Shown here one piece after another: positions 42,412-49,461 of a stretch of 64,000 nt of DNA (its first letter is position 1; the number at the start of each line of letters is the position of its first letter). Under the pieces are notes generated by a model that was given only the letters and a program-made list of their open reading frames with translations, was not told the origin of the DNA and ran no database searches. The position numbers were made by a program, and so were the translations under genes. Origin of the DNA: a virus; IMG/VR virus record IMGVR_UViG_3300044684_000361, positions 17,419 through 81,418 of that record; one strand, given 5' to 3'.

Positions 42412-42718
42412 GAGCCTTGATCCTGCTCGGTGGCACGTAGAAAGGCATGGCGCTCCAGTCCCCCAGAGGCTCCTTCGGTGGCTTCTTCTTGCGCAGAAAG
42501 CACACCGGAATGTAGAGCTTGCCTGCCACCCCGCAATAAGTTCTTTCAATGGGATGAGAGATGCGATGGCACTGTGTGGGACCTGCGGTCCGAAAGCTTT
42601 CAATATTCGTTCCGCCCTTCATCTCAAGGGGACCCATGATGGTCACTTCATCCCCATGAAACCGGGAGCCAGGATTATGCACGATGGCGATCTCGCCCAC
42701 TTCGAAGTTCTCACACAT
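42404..42718 (-). CDS. Hypothetical protein with KOW-like start
   Basis: A 104-residue protein starting MCENFEVGEIAIVHNPGSRF followed by HGDEVTIMGPLEMK, a short beta pattern like KOW/SH3-type nucleic-acid-binding domains. The C terminus is basic with FLRKKKPPKEPLGDWSAMPF. It overlaps both neighbours. By-eye suggestion only. Confidence 0.55.
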   Translation of the reverse strand: MCENFEVGEIAIVHNPGSRFHGDEVTIMGPLEMKGGTNIESFRTAGPTQCHRISHPIERTYCGVAGKLYIPVCFLRKKKPPKEPLGDWSAMPFYVPPSRIKAHA

Positions 42719-43136
42719 ATTCCAACACCTTCTGGCCAGCAACAGCTTTGTTGATATCCGCGATGAGCTTGTCCAACTCATCAGCACGCGGCTTGGGCTT
42801 CTCGTGGCCATGGTACCTTTCCGCGTACTGGCGTAAGGCACGTGCGCAGGCAGCGGCATCATTTTTCCAGTCTGGCTCAAACCCGTGGAGCCGGACATAG
42901 ATCTCATAGGCCGTAAGCCCGAATGCCGTGTAGGCGACACCATCCCACCAATGATATTGGCGAGAGCCAACCTGACGATTCAGAAAATATCCAATCCAGG
43001 CCAATGCACAAGCGGAGCAGAAAGAGTCAGTCGAAGCATCTGACTCAGGGACCGCTCCAGATTCGAAAAAAAAGTCAGCCGGATTGCGCTCGATGTGATC
43101 AGCCGCTTCCGTGATCGCCGTATAGAGATTGGTCAT
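42711..43136 (-). CDS. Hypothetical protein
   Basis: A 141-residue protein starting MTNLYTAITEAADHIERNPA, with two Cys in DSFCSACALAWIGYFLNRQV and Trp-rich SRQYHWWDGVAYTAFGLTAY. The start at 43136 overlaps the stop of the 57-residue gene as ATGA. Alpha-helical. The pattern (helical, several Trp) is common in phage proteins of unknown function. Confidence 0.6.
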   Translation of the reverse strand: MTNLYTAITEAADHIERNPADFFFESGAVPESDASTDSFCSACALAWIGYFLNRQVGSRQYHWWDGVAYTAFGLTAYEIYVRLHGFEPDWKNDAAACARALRQYAERYHGHEKPKPRADELDKLIADINKAVAGQKVLEYV

Positions 43137-43306
43137 GATGCCTCGTCCTCCGCAAAGATGGGATGTTTGCCTAAAGTGGCCCACTTCAGATAGTGGGCAC
43201 GAGTGGAGGGATGGAGCCGCTCCCAAGAAGGGCAATCCGTCCATCCCTTGAACTTCCGATCGTTCTCAAACAGCTTCCTCGCCTTGGTCTCGATGTCCTC
43301 GGTCAT
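43133..43306 (-). CDS. Small hypothetical protein
   Basis: A 57-residue protein starting MTEDIETKARKLFENDRKFK and containing CPSWERLHPSTRAHYLKWAT. Overlaps the next gene by 4 bases. It resembles small helical proteins that accompany phage accessory operons. Unknown function. Confidence 0.55.
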   Translation of the reverse strand: MTEDIETKARKLFENDRKFKGWTDCPSWERLHPSTRAHYLKWATLGKHPIFAEDEAS

Positions 43307-43350
43307 CGCGAGCCTCCCCGTGAAGTTGTTAACCGATAATGTACAGCTAA

Positions 43351-43728
43351 CTAGACACGACGGGGTAGTACTTTCGACCCTGGCCAGGGGCAAGGAAGTC
43401 CCAGACGCGCCTGAAGCTGTTCCCACATCTCCCGCTCCGAGCAGAGCGCCTTGGCGAAGGACTTGCGTCCCCCAGAGATCGAGACACGGTAGCGCTCGGG
43501 GAGGTGGGTGAGCTGATGAGCGTCCCAGTCGCCCTGATGGTGGCCTCGACAGAGGAACATGGTGTGGAAGTGGGAGATTCTACGCCCACCATCGAGAAGG
43601 TGATGGAGTTCAAGATTTTTAACATTCCGAGTTCCTGTGGCCGCCAGGCACGCACAACATCCCATGGGGCGCATCATGTCAATGCGCGCCTGTTCCTCCT
43701 CGGTGGGAGGAGGTAGAGCAGTCTTCAT
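43351..43728 (-). CDS. Ref-like HNH nuclease
   Basis: A 125-residue protein starting MKTALPPPTEEEQARIDMMR. It has CCAC (about residues 23-26), ELHHLLDGGRRISHFHTMFL and CRGHHQGDWD. This Cys-HH-GGRR-HH pattern is that of the P1 Ref family (RecA-dependent HNH nucleases), which cut DNA at RecA-bound displacement loops. The ATG at 43728 is preceded by a purine-rich stretch. It lies alone between two small-gene groups. The family assignment is by motif only. Confidence 0.7.
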   Translation of the reverse strand: MKTALPPPTEEEQARIDMMRPMGCCACLAATGTRNVKNLELHHLLDGGRRISHFHTMFLCRGHHQGDWDAHQLTHLPERYRVSISGGRKSFAKALCSEREMWEQLQARLGLPCPWPGSKVLPRRV

Positions 43729-43851
43729 GGGGAAGGCAGTGTAGCGCGAAGAGGAGAGCCCCGGTGCCAGCAACCCTGCCGGGGGCAGGTTTAGGAGGAG
43801 CACTGTGTGGGACAGATGCTCGCCCGCTGTGGCTGCGGGACTTCGGAAAGT

Positions 43852-44031
43852 CTAGTGGAAACCTACGATCTGTTTGCGGCTTTCGATCAGATTATTGGCA
43901 GCCTTCAGCGCTTCGCGCATGAGGCCGATGGCCTCTTCCTTGCGCTCCTTGGAGATTTTCTCGGTCAGGAGCGAGAGCGCCAATTCCAGCGTGGTCTTGT
44001 GATCGGCCAGCAGCTCATCGAGGGTCATCAT
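43852..44031 (-). CDS. Small helical protein
   Basis: A 59-residue protein starting MMTLDELLADHKTTLELALS, with Lys/Glu-rich helix. ATG overlaps the stop of the Cys-rich gene upstream. Unknown function. Confidence 0.5.
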   Translation of the reverse strand: MMTLDELLADHKTTLELALSLLTEKISKERKEEAIGLMREALKAANNLIESRKQIVGFH

Positions 44032-44255
44032 GACTTTCTTTTCAGATTCGGGACGATGTGGACTTCGAGCTGTGGAACGGGATGCCGACATCTTTCGCAT
44101 ATCACGCTTCCATCACTGCGCAGAGCAAAGGTGTGATTCTGACAGCTGCAGGTGGCGCAGCCGCACACCCAGATCGTCTGTCCGGGGTGAGCCGGTACTT
44201 TCCGCAGCTCCGGTCGTGGCCCGCCAATCATCCTCGTACTCGTGACAAAAGCCAC
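44028..44255 (-). CDS. Cys-rich zinc-binding-like protein
   Basis: A 75-residue protein with VCGCATCSCQNHTFALRSDG and later VICERCRHP, a four-Cys zinc site pattern. It overlaps the CPRC/CGFC gene (44113-44331) in another frame over 143 bases. Both patterns are typical of small phage zinc-ribbon proteins, so I keep both. Confidence 0.5.
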   Translation of the reverse strand: MAFVTSTRMIGGPRPELRKVPAHPGQTIWVCGCATCSCQNHTFALRSDGSVICERCRHPVPQLEVHIVPNLKRKS

Positions 44256-44331
44256 AGTAACGATACCGGATATCGTTTGGGTTGTAACTGCTACGCTGGC
44301 AGCGCGGACACGTGTACGATGGAGGGCTCAA
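44113..44331 (-). CDS. Zinc-ribbon protein (CPRC..CGFC)
   Basis: A 72-residue protein starting MSPPSYTCPRCQRSSYNPND. CPRC (8-11) and CGFC (26-29) are separated by a segment NPNDIRYRY that is nearly constant in a small phage zinc-ribbon family. Its C-terminal half overlaps the gene at 44028-44255 in another frame. Function unknown; likely nucleic-acid binding. Confidence 0.6.
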   Translation of the reverse strand: MSPPSYTCPRCQRSSYNPNDIRYRYCGFCHEYEDDWRATTGAAESTGSPRTDDLGVRLRHLQLSESHLCSAQ

Positions 44332-44618
44332 GTGGGGATATCCTCCCAGCCCGTCACCTCCAGCTCCACGTGCTTATTGGCTTCTTCGAGGGAGTAGCGC
44401 ATGGCCTCTTGAATGAGGGCTTTGTAACGCTGGAACAGCTCCGGGCGCTCATGCATGGGACGCGCTATGATCCGGGCGATCTCGTAACTATCCACCTTCT
44501 TACCCTCATCGCCGATCAGAACGAAGCGGGTCACCAGCTCGCTGCCTTCCGAGCTGAACACAATACGCATATCGGCCTGAGTGCCTATGGGCTTCGTACT
44601 CTCTTCAATCATTGCCAT
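44328..44618 (-). CDS. Hypothetical protein
   Basis: A 96-residue protein starting MAMIEESTKPIGTQADMRIV. Acidic, alpha/beta, with helix YKALIQEAMRYSLEEANKHV and end ELEVTGWEDIPT. Overlaps neighbours by 4-10 bases. Unknown function. Confidence 0.55.
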   Translation of the reverse strand: MAMIEESTKPIGTQADMRIVFSSEGSELVTRFVLIGDEGKKVDSYEIARIIARPMHERPELFQRYKALIQEAMRYSLEEANKHVELEVTGWEDIPT

Positions 44619-44941
44619 GACTCCTTCGGCTCCAGGCCCACTCCATCCCGATAGATTTCGCGTTGCTCACGGGAGATGTCAGCCGGGTCCTCACCCGCAT
44701 CGATGCGGCGACGGATTTCGGCCTGGATACGATGGGCATCCTGCTCCAGATCTTTGGCCATCGCGCGCAGCACCTGGGGAAGCCATAGGGCATGGGAAGC
44801 CTTGCCATCCATGGCTGCCTGGGAGCCATACTTGCCATCCATGACGATGCATAGCACGCCTTTGGCCTCGCACTTGGCCCGAAACTCCTCCACAAGGCCT
44901 CTATAAAAGGCTGTGGCCTCTTCTTCTGTTTTCAACATCAT
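44609..44941 (-). CDS. Hypothetical protein
   Basis: A 110-residue protein starting MMLKTEEEATAFYRGLVEEF, with CEAKGVLCIVMDGKYGSQAA and a long charged helix. Start at 44941 overlaps the stop of the cupin-like gene. No motif recognised. Confidence 0.55.
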   Translation of the reverse strand: MMLKTEEEATAFYRGLVEEFRAKCEAKGVLCIVMDGKYGSQAAMDGKASHALWLPQVLRAMAKDLEQDAHRIQAEIRRRIDAGEDPADISREQREIYRDGVGLEPKESWQ

Positions 44942-45510
44942 GGGCTCCTTTGGAACATCCAAGGCTCGGTGCGGAAGGTGGGAACTACCTTGCCATTCTC
45001 CCATGGCTCCAGCATCAGGCTCGTACTTTGGAGCTGTGGCCCTTCAAAGAAAAGGACCTGAGCGCCCCGCTCGAACTTGATGCTGTGGATCTGCTCATGG
45101 GTCATGGAGTAAGTATCACCCGCCTTCCAGTTGTCCGTGGTGGGATACCAGAAAGTGGGCGCGTCATCACGGGAATGGACGTAGTCCAAGAGGCCGTTTT
45201 TGCCACACACCTGATTGATGGTGGAGATACACCAGGGCTCACAGAAGTCGCTTCCTCGGCGGAAGATCGTATTGTGTACCTGGCCTTTCAGAACAAGGCA
45301 GGTGAAGTCGAATCGGTGGCTGTGAGGCGTGATGAATTCCATGGTGGTACGTTCGGCGGAAAAGAGACGGACCTTGCCGAACTCCCCACCACCTACAAGA
45401 TGACTCGTCAGCCCGGGAGCGATGTAGTTGCCCAGACGGTTGTGCTTCATGGGCTGGATCGCGGCCAGGATGGCGTCCAGATCCGGGTTCTTGATATCAC
45501 GATCATTCAT
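44938..45510 (-). CDS. Cupin-like protein
   Basis: A 190-residue protein starting MNDRDIKNPDLDAILAAIQP. ITPHSHRFDFTCLVLKGQVH (an H-X-H metal motif then a strand and Gly) and AGDTYSMTHEQIHSIKFERG are the two cupin motifs. Two domain-length segments separate them. It probably binds a metal ion; the reaction is unknown. It lies in a run of small accessory genes and overlaps neighbours at both ends. A second, smaller cupin is at 16473-16796. Confidence 0.65.
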   Translation of the reverse strand: MNDRDIKNPDLDAILAAIQPMKHNRLGNYIAPGLTSHLVGGGEFGKVRLFSAERTTMEFITPHSHRFDFTCLVLKGQVHNTIFRRGSDFCEPWCISTINQVCGKNGLLDYVHSRDDAPTFWYPTTDNWKAGDTYSMTHEQIHSIKFERGAQVLFFEGPQLQSTSLMLEPWENGKVVPTFRTEPWMFQRSP

Positions 45511-45715
45511 ATGGAGTTCTCTTGACGCCTTCCTCCACAAACTCAATGGGCCCTCCTGTCAGCTGCCCCTTATCAATCACAGCCTTGAACGCTTTCCACT
45601 CCTCATTACGAAAGACCAGAGTCCCACAGTTCCCCAGGGACAGGGTGCCTTTACCTGCAAAGAGACGTACATGAGTATGGCCACCCAGGGTCTCGTAACG
45701 GAAACGGAACAACAT
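45503..45715 (-). CDS. Small phage protein (GGHTHVRLFAG type)
   Basis: A 70-residue protein starting MLFRFRYETLGGHTHVRLFA and continuing LGNCGTLVFRNEEWKAFKAV. This layout is familiar from small unknown proteins in many phages. Overlaps neighbours by 1-8 bases. Confidence 0.65.
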   Translation of the reverse strand: MLFRFRYETLGGHTHVRLFAGKGTLSLGNCGTLVFRNEEWKAFKAVIDKGQLTGGPIEFVEEGVKRTPYE

Positions 45716-46101
45716 TATTGACTCCCTGACTGTGGTACTTCGGGCATTGGCTCGAACCCCATCGCCTTGTCACGGCTGTCGATCGCGGCACGGAGCGCTT
45801 GGTTCTCGGTCCTCAGCCGCTCCACCTCGTTCGCCTCTGCGCTCGCGGCAGCCATTAGACGCTCGATGTCATGCTTGGCGTTCTGCAGCTCCTGCTGGTA
45901 GTTCGCCAGCCCTTCCTCGGCCAGGGAGAGCTCGCGGCGGAGATGGTGGCACTCATCGAAGAGGGCGCATGCATTGCGCCCTTGCTCATCTCGCTCAGCC
46001 TTCCACTGGCGGGAGCCGAGTGTGTATCCTCGCCACGCGCTGTAGTAGATCAGCCCAACCACTGAGAGCCCCAGCAGTGAACTCAGGGCGATCGCGCTCA
46101 T
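45715..46101 (-). CDS. Membrane-anchored coiled-coil protein
   Basis: A 128-residue protein starting MSAIALSSLLGLSVVGLIYY: N-terminal membrane helix (about 4-21), then a long charged coiled coil and Pro/Ser tail. The layout is like an i-spanin, but there is no lipoprotein frame nested in it and the lysis cassette lies elsewhere. It may anchor an accessory complex at the membrane. Confidence 0.55.
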   Translation of the reverse strand: MSAIALSSLLGLSVVGLIYYSAWRGYTLGSRQWKAERDEQGRNACALFDECHHLRRELSLAEEGLANYQQELQNAKHDIERLMAAASAEANEVERLRTENQALRAAIDSRDKAMGFEPMPEVPQSGSQ

Positions 46102-46283
46102 GGCTTCTCCTGCTGGCCCGTCGTGGGGACAGAAAGTCGCGTATGTTCGGCGGCCAACGCTGCGCACAGAGTAGGGCATTCCCGCACAGCGGTATTGAAA
46201 TACCACGCCAAGTCCTTTTCGTCGTCGTACCAGTATTCGACGAACAGCTTCACCAGCTTGTCGCGTTCCTCTAGAGGCGTCAT
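46098..46283 (-). CDS. Small hypothetical protein
   Basis: A 61-residue protein starting MTPLEERDKLVKLFVEYWYD. Acidic, helical, with two Cys in the middle. Overlaps both neighbours by 4 bases. Unknown function. Confidence 0.55.
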   Translation of the reverse strand: MTPLEERDKLVKLFVEYWYDDEKDLAWYFNTAVRECPTLCAALAAEHTRLSVPTTGQQEKP

Positions 46284-46528
46284 GGCTCACCACTCACGGT
46301 TAGAGCGCGCATCTTGTCCGCCGCTTCCTTGGCTGCGTTCCAGATCCAATCGACCGGGCACATGCCAGTGTGGCCACGAGGAGAGCCGTCACACTCGTCA
46401 GTCCAGTCCTGAGTGTGGTGATATGACTTGCCCGCGCACGCGACCGCCGAGAGAATCTTGTCGATCTCCGGAACGCCGGTCTCGCCGAAACCGTAGTAGT
46501 AGGCGTTCATTCGTAGCTTTTCAGCCAT
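46280..46528 (-). CDS. Hypothetical protein
   Basis: An 82-residue protein starting MAEKLRMNAYYYGFGETGVP. It has two Cys-bearing segments (DECDGSPRGHTGMCPVDW) but no clear zinc spacing. Overlaps neighbours. Similar to small unknown proteins in phage accessory blocks. Confidence 0.55.
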   Translation of the reverse strand: MAEKLRMNAYYYGFGETGVPEIDKILSAVACAGKSYHHTQDWTDECDGSPRGHTGMCPVDWIWNAAKEAADKMRALTVSGEP

Positions 46529-46775
46529 GCTGATCTCCTGCGCTGTCAGGCTTCTCCTGAGTCGAAGACGACGGGGCAGCGTGTATCGAGAGGGGATGTA
46601 CGTACCGCCCCTTCAGCTCGCCGTCCACTTCGATGTTGATTTTGTAGCGCAACGAACGACCCCAACGGCATTGCGTGATGTAGATACCGGGGATTCGGTC
46701 ATACCAGCCGTCTGGACCTCGCTCCTTGCGTGGTCTCAGATACTCGATTTTGTCGCCGAACTGGAAAGATTTCAT
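46521..46775 (-). CDS. Hypothetical protein
   Basis: An 84-residue protein starting MKSFQFGDKIEYLRPRKERG; beta-rich with basic residues (ITQCRWGRSLRYKINIEVDG). The ATG at 46775 lies 7 bases before the stop of the next gene upstream. Possible SH3-like fold; function unknown. Confidence 0.55.
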   Translation of the reverse strand: MKSFQFGDKIEYLRPRKERGPDGWYDRIPGIYITQCRWGRSLRYKINIEVDGELKGRYVHPLSIHAAPSSSTQEKPDSAGDQHG

Positions 46776-46782
46776 GACACGG

Positions 46783-46992
46783 TTACTTGGAGTCTTGGTC
46801 CACAATCACGGCGCGGACCTGCGGGTTGCCGACGATCCTGAAATCCTGCTCGCGCATGCCGGTTCTGAGCTTGCCGATAGCTGATTCGGCAGCTTGCTTG
46901 TAGACCTGATCCAACTGGCAATCGCTGCCCCATGCGCCGAGGTTGGATATCTCCACAGTCACCGTGACCGTGGCGCCTGCTCTATGACTCAT
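46783..46992 (-). CDS. Small hypothetical protein
   Basis: A 69-residue protein starting MSHRAGATVTVTVEISNLGA. It overlaps the next gene by 11 bases. Alpha/beta layout, unknown function. Confidence 0.55.
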   Translation of the reverse strand: MSHRAGATVTVTVEISNLGAWGSDCQLDQVYKQAAESAIGKLRTGMREQDFRIVGNPQVRAVIVDQDSK

Positions 46993-47179
46993 GCTTCTCT
47001 CCTGCGCTGAGAGAGCTTCTCTGGCGTTCGTCTTCGGCTTCCAGAACGCGCCGAGCAGTCTGTAATTGGAGCTTTATCCCTTTCTCCAGTGCGTCAAGTT
47101 CCTTGAGCGAGATACCAGCCGGTATTTCCAGCTTCGCTACAGCGCCCGGGCCAACAGACCATTGGAAGTAGACGTTCAT
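46982..47179 (-). CDS. Small helical protein
   Basis: A 65-residue protein starting MNVYFQWSVGPGAVAKLEIP then a long helix ELDALEKGIKLQLQTARRVL. Ends LSAGEKHES. Overlaps neighbours. Unknown. Confidence 0.55.
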   Translation of the reverse strand: MNVYFQWSVGPGAVAKLEIPAGISLKELDALEKGIKLQLQTARRVLEAEDERQRSSLSAGEKHES

Positions 47180-47682
47180 GGCTGTTCCGGTGTTGCGCTG
47201 ACGGCGTTTCTAACTTCCCGCCTCTCGTCCTGCATCCTAATCATCGCGTCGCGGAAATCCCGCTGCCGCTTGACCTCGGCCAGCACGAAATCAGGTGGCA
47301 GGGGAACGGTGGTGGACTTGAGAGTGCCTTCACCGTCGCTCGTGGCGAGCCACATCCGCCCTTCGGCGTAGTCATCGAACACGTGGCCCATGTGCTCGAA
47401 GTAGTTGATGCGCCAATTGTTGAAGGGCTCCTTCTCGCCAAACCCAGAGCAGAAGTAAGCGATGCGCGCTGAGTCGGTGCCGTCTCTGTTCCACTCATCG
47501 ACAGTGCAACCGTACTTGCCGCCGCGACTCTGCGGCTCCAACTCAGCGAGCGCGAGCGCCTTCGTGCGGTCCGGGCCGCAATAGACCGGATACTGGCCGC
47601 CGTTGAGCCAACCCCAGCGATAAGCTGTCACGAGATAGAGTTTAAGATCCTCATAGGGAATCGTGTCAGGATCTGTTTCCAT
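47176..47682 (-). CDS. Hypothetical protein, first gene after tRNA
   Basis: A 168-residue protein starting METDPDTIPYEDLKLYLVTA, with several aromatics (NRDGTDSARIAYFCSGFGEK) and a basic coiled C terminus. It is the first gene of this small-gene block downstream of tRNA-Gln. No motif recognised. Confidence 0.6.
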   Translation of the reverse strand: METDPDTIPYEDLKLYLVTAYRWGWLNGGQYPVYCGPDRTKALALAELEPQSRGGKYGCTVDEWNRDGTDSARIAYFCSGFGEKEPFNNWRINYFEHMGHVFDDYAEGRMWLATSDGEGTLKSTTVPLPPDFVLAEVKRQRDFRDAMIRMQDERREVRNAVSATPEQP

Positions 47683-47785
47683 GCTTATCCCCTTGATGGT
47701 CAGCGCTTGAGTTCCCGCTGAACGCGGGCCTGCTCATGTGCCAGTAGGATTGTCTAGGATCAGAGAGAAGTCAAGCGCGAAGTGT

Positions 47786-47859
47786 TGGATCGGGGAGAAG
47801 GGGTCGAACCCTCGTTATCTGGTCCAAAGCCAGATGTCCTACCGTTAGACGATCCCCGA
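47786..47859 (-). tRNA. tRNA-Gln (anticodon TTG)
   Basis: All four arms can be folded on the minus strand: acceptor TCGGGGA/TCCCCGA (47853-47859 and 47790-47796), a D-arm with TAACGGTAGG, anticodon stem TCTGG/CCAGA around loop CTTTGGA (anticodon TTG, reading CAA), and T-arm with GGTTCGACCC. CCA is encoded at the 3' end (47786-47788). It would supply Gln for the many Gln-rich structural proteins. Confidence 0.93.
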
Positions 47860-48120
47860 GAAAATCACCTCGATCGTATAGGCCGTGAGCGGCCGGTTCG
47901 GTTTGCCATCAGGGCGAAGGGGGCGGACCTTGGATGTCCTTCGATACTCCGTGAGGGCCCCCTGAAGGGTCTCAAACTTCAGCGCCTCATCCTTGTCCTT
48001 CGTGCCCACGATCTCCCCGCGTCCCCATCGGAAGTCCGGATCATAGGCTTTGACATAGAGCCCATCGAGGTCAGACTCCTCCCCCGTGGCGAGCCCGACC
48101 ATCTTCAGGTAGTAGCTCAT
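47845..48120 (-). CDS. Hypothetical protein ending inside the tRNA gene
   Basis: A 91-residue protein starting MSYYLKMVGLATGEESDLDG. Its last five codons, including the TAA stop, lie in the 5' end of the tRNA-Gln gene (15 bases shared). The middle holds KDKDEALKFETLQGALTEYR. A TTGACATA octamer on the same strand overlaps its start (48120-48127). Unknown function. Confidence 0.55.
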   Translation of the reverse strand: MSYYLKMVGLATGEESDLDGLYVKAYDPDFRWGRGEIVGTKDKDEALKFETLQGALTEYRRTSKVRPLRPDGKPNRPLTAYTIEVIFSGIV

Positions 48121-48123
48121 ATG

Positions 48124-48288
48124 TCAATCCTTGAGCACATAACGGATGGCCAGTTCGGCCATCTTCGGAATCGGCCGAAATCCGCACCAGCGGCGGATCG
48201 TCCGCTCCGACTTCCCCAGACGCCGCGCCAACTCCCGCTGACTCATCCCCCTCAAGTCCAAAAGCCGTCTGAGATCACGAGCCGTCAT
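48124..48288 (-). CDS. HTH DNA-binding protein
   Basis: A 54-residue protein starting MTARDLRRLLDLRGMSQREL then ARRLGKSERTIRRW. This is an XRE-type helix-turn-helix (helices at about 14-21 and 26-34). It overlaps the stop of the preceding HTH gene as ATGA. Together they look like a small transcription-control pair facing the operator at 48547. Confidence 0.75.
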   Translation of the reverse strand: MTARDLRRLLDLRGMSQRELARRLGKSERTIRRWCGFRPIPKMAELAIRYVLKD

Positions 48289-48536
48289 AGTTCTATGTCA
48301 ATCATGGTCCCATGATCTCCTCTGCCCAGGTGTAACTCCCATACTCCCCCCGTCCTCTCCCAGGCCGCCAAAAGCGACTCCACCGCAACCCGATCCGCCC
48401 CTTCCAAAAAAGCCCACAGGTTCGGCTGCGCAATCCCCATCCTCCGAGCCGCCTCCGCCTGGCTGATCCCCTCCTCCCGTATCCACTCCCGGATCACCCG
48501 CCTGATCTGACCCATCATCTGATCCTTGGTACCCAT
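48285..48536 (-). CDS. XRE-like HTH transcription regulator
   Basis: An 83-residue protein. Residues 24-44 (ISQAEAARRMGIAQPNLWAF) form an XRE helix-turn-helix; the rest is a short helix and an acidic end. It is the first gene of the leftward transcript, just below the palindrome ATATCATTTTGATAT at 48547-48561. It likely represses its own promoter or late transcription. Paired with the HTH protein at 48124. Confidence 0.75.
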   Translation of the reverse strand: MGTKDQMMGQIRRVIREWIREEGISQAEAARRMGIAQPNLWAFLEGADRVAVESLLAAWERTGGVWELHLGRGDHGTMIDIEL

Positions 48537-48546
48537 AAAAGGCCTT

Positions 48547-48561
48547 ATATCATTTTGATAT
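48547..48561. promoter_or_regulatory. Operator-like palindrome upstream of HTH genes
   Basis: ATATCA-TTT-TGATAT is a perfect inverted repeat with a 3-base centre, 11 bases before the first HTH ATG. It is AT-rich in an otherwise GC-rich region and fits a dimeric HTH repressor site. Confidence 0.6.
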
Positions 48562-49050
48562 TGGATGGGGAATGGGGCCCCTGTAGGCCACTGTAGCGGT
48601 GTAGCAGTCAGGACGGGGATGGCCCTGGGCCGGGACTGAGGGGTCTTCTGGGACAGAAGGGGGGCTATAGGCCTCAGAAGGGCAAGAGGGGGTGGAGCGC
48701 AGATGGGACCCGGCCAGGCCCCGCCATCGCGCTCCCCCGGGGGTGGGGGTCGGCCCAGTCCTGGCCAGGACTAGCCAGGCCCAGGGCAATAGGCCTAGTC
48801 CAGGCCAGTCAGACGAAGAGAATCAAGAGGTTATGATTTAACATATGATCCATTATACGAAGTTCGTGCTCATCCTCGGGCCTGGCTGATCCTTCGCGGG
48901 CCTTGGCCCAGGCCTGGCCGGGAAGGGCCTGGAGCCCACCCCTTCCTGGCCCTGTACGGCCCCCTCCTGGCCCTGTACGCGATCCTAGGCCCTATCCCAT
49001 CCCTTGGGCCTGGTCCTGCCCATCCTCCTCCTTCCTGCCCTGATCCTGGC
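48562..49050. repeat. GC-rich divergent region full of GGCCTGG/CCAGGCC repeats
   Basis: About 490 bases without a credible gene. It contains many GGCCTGG, CCTGGCC and CCAGGCC strings, a perfect 16-bp palindrome AGTCCTGGCCAGGACT (48757-48772), CCCCCGGGGG (48734-48743), a direct repeat CTGGCCCTGTACG near 48950 and 48970, and an AT-rich island at about 48818-48862. It lies between the leftward and rightward transcripts. A replication origin or regulatory hub is possible; nothing proves it. Confidence 0.45.
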
Positions 49051-49245
49051 CTATCTGGCCTGATCCAAGAGGTGTAGGAGTCGTTGCAGGCTGCAATAGA
49101 GCATGGAGGCTTCGTAGAGGGCGTTGGGGGGGAGTTTGGGATGGTGGCTGAGGTGTTCCAAGGTGGGTTGCCAGGTTTTCAACTCTGTCGCGAGCCTGCG
49201 CAACTTGAGGCGTTCCACCTCGGTGAGTTTTGCATCGATCCTCAT
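49051..49245 (-). CDS. Small helical protein
   Basis: A 64-residue protein starting MRIDAKLTEVERLKLRRLAT. GGGGGTGAAGG precedes the ATG. It has a charged helix then PNALYEASMLYCSLQRLLHL. It stands alone, in front of the repeat-rich region, pointing left. Unknown function. Confidence 0.5.
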   Translation of the reverse strand: MRIDAKLTEVERLKLRRLATELKTWQPTLEHLSHHPKLPPNALYEASMLYCSLQRLLHLLDQAR

Positions 49246-49384
49246 CCTTCACCCCCGTCTAACCCTTGAGCGGCCGTCTTGTCGCCCGTCCGTCAACCCC
49301 TCGTCAAGCCATCCAGAACATTAAGAATTGTCAAGACCCATCCAATCATGGACTTACGTCACAAAATATTTCGTACATCCCCCT
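49246..49384. other. Intergenic stretch before the rightward promoter
   Basis: No gene is visible. It becomes AT-richer toward the promoter at 49385 (ATTAAGAATTGTCAAGAC, ACAAAATATTTCGTAC). It probably holds leftward and rightward control sequences of the divergent region. Confidence 0.4.
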
Positions 49385-49412
49385 TTGACGTTGTACAGAT
49401 ACAGAGTAGGAT
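49385..49412 (+). promoter_or_regulatory. Predicted promoter of the right-hand plus operon
   Basis: TTGACG (49385-49390), 16-base spacer with TTGTACAGATACAGAG, TAGGAT (49407-49412). The spacer shares TGTACAGATAC with the promoter at 928. A TTGACATA octamer follows at 49426. Confidence 0.6.
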
Positions 49413-49461
49413 ACCTCTCACTGAATTGACATACCGACCGACCCCACAGGAGATATGAGCC

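Noticed and set aside
45715-46101. A second spanin gene.
   Set aside because: It has the anchor plus coiled coil, but no Rz1-like lipoprotein frame and it is far from the lysis cassette.
48854-48868. TATACGAAGTT resembles half of a loxP arm, with a weak second arm upstream.
   Set aside because: The left arm matches only about 8 of 13 bases and no Cre-like recombinase is seen. The ACGAA-G-TTCGT palindrome is a simpler explanation.
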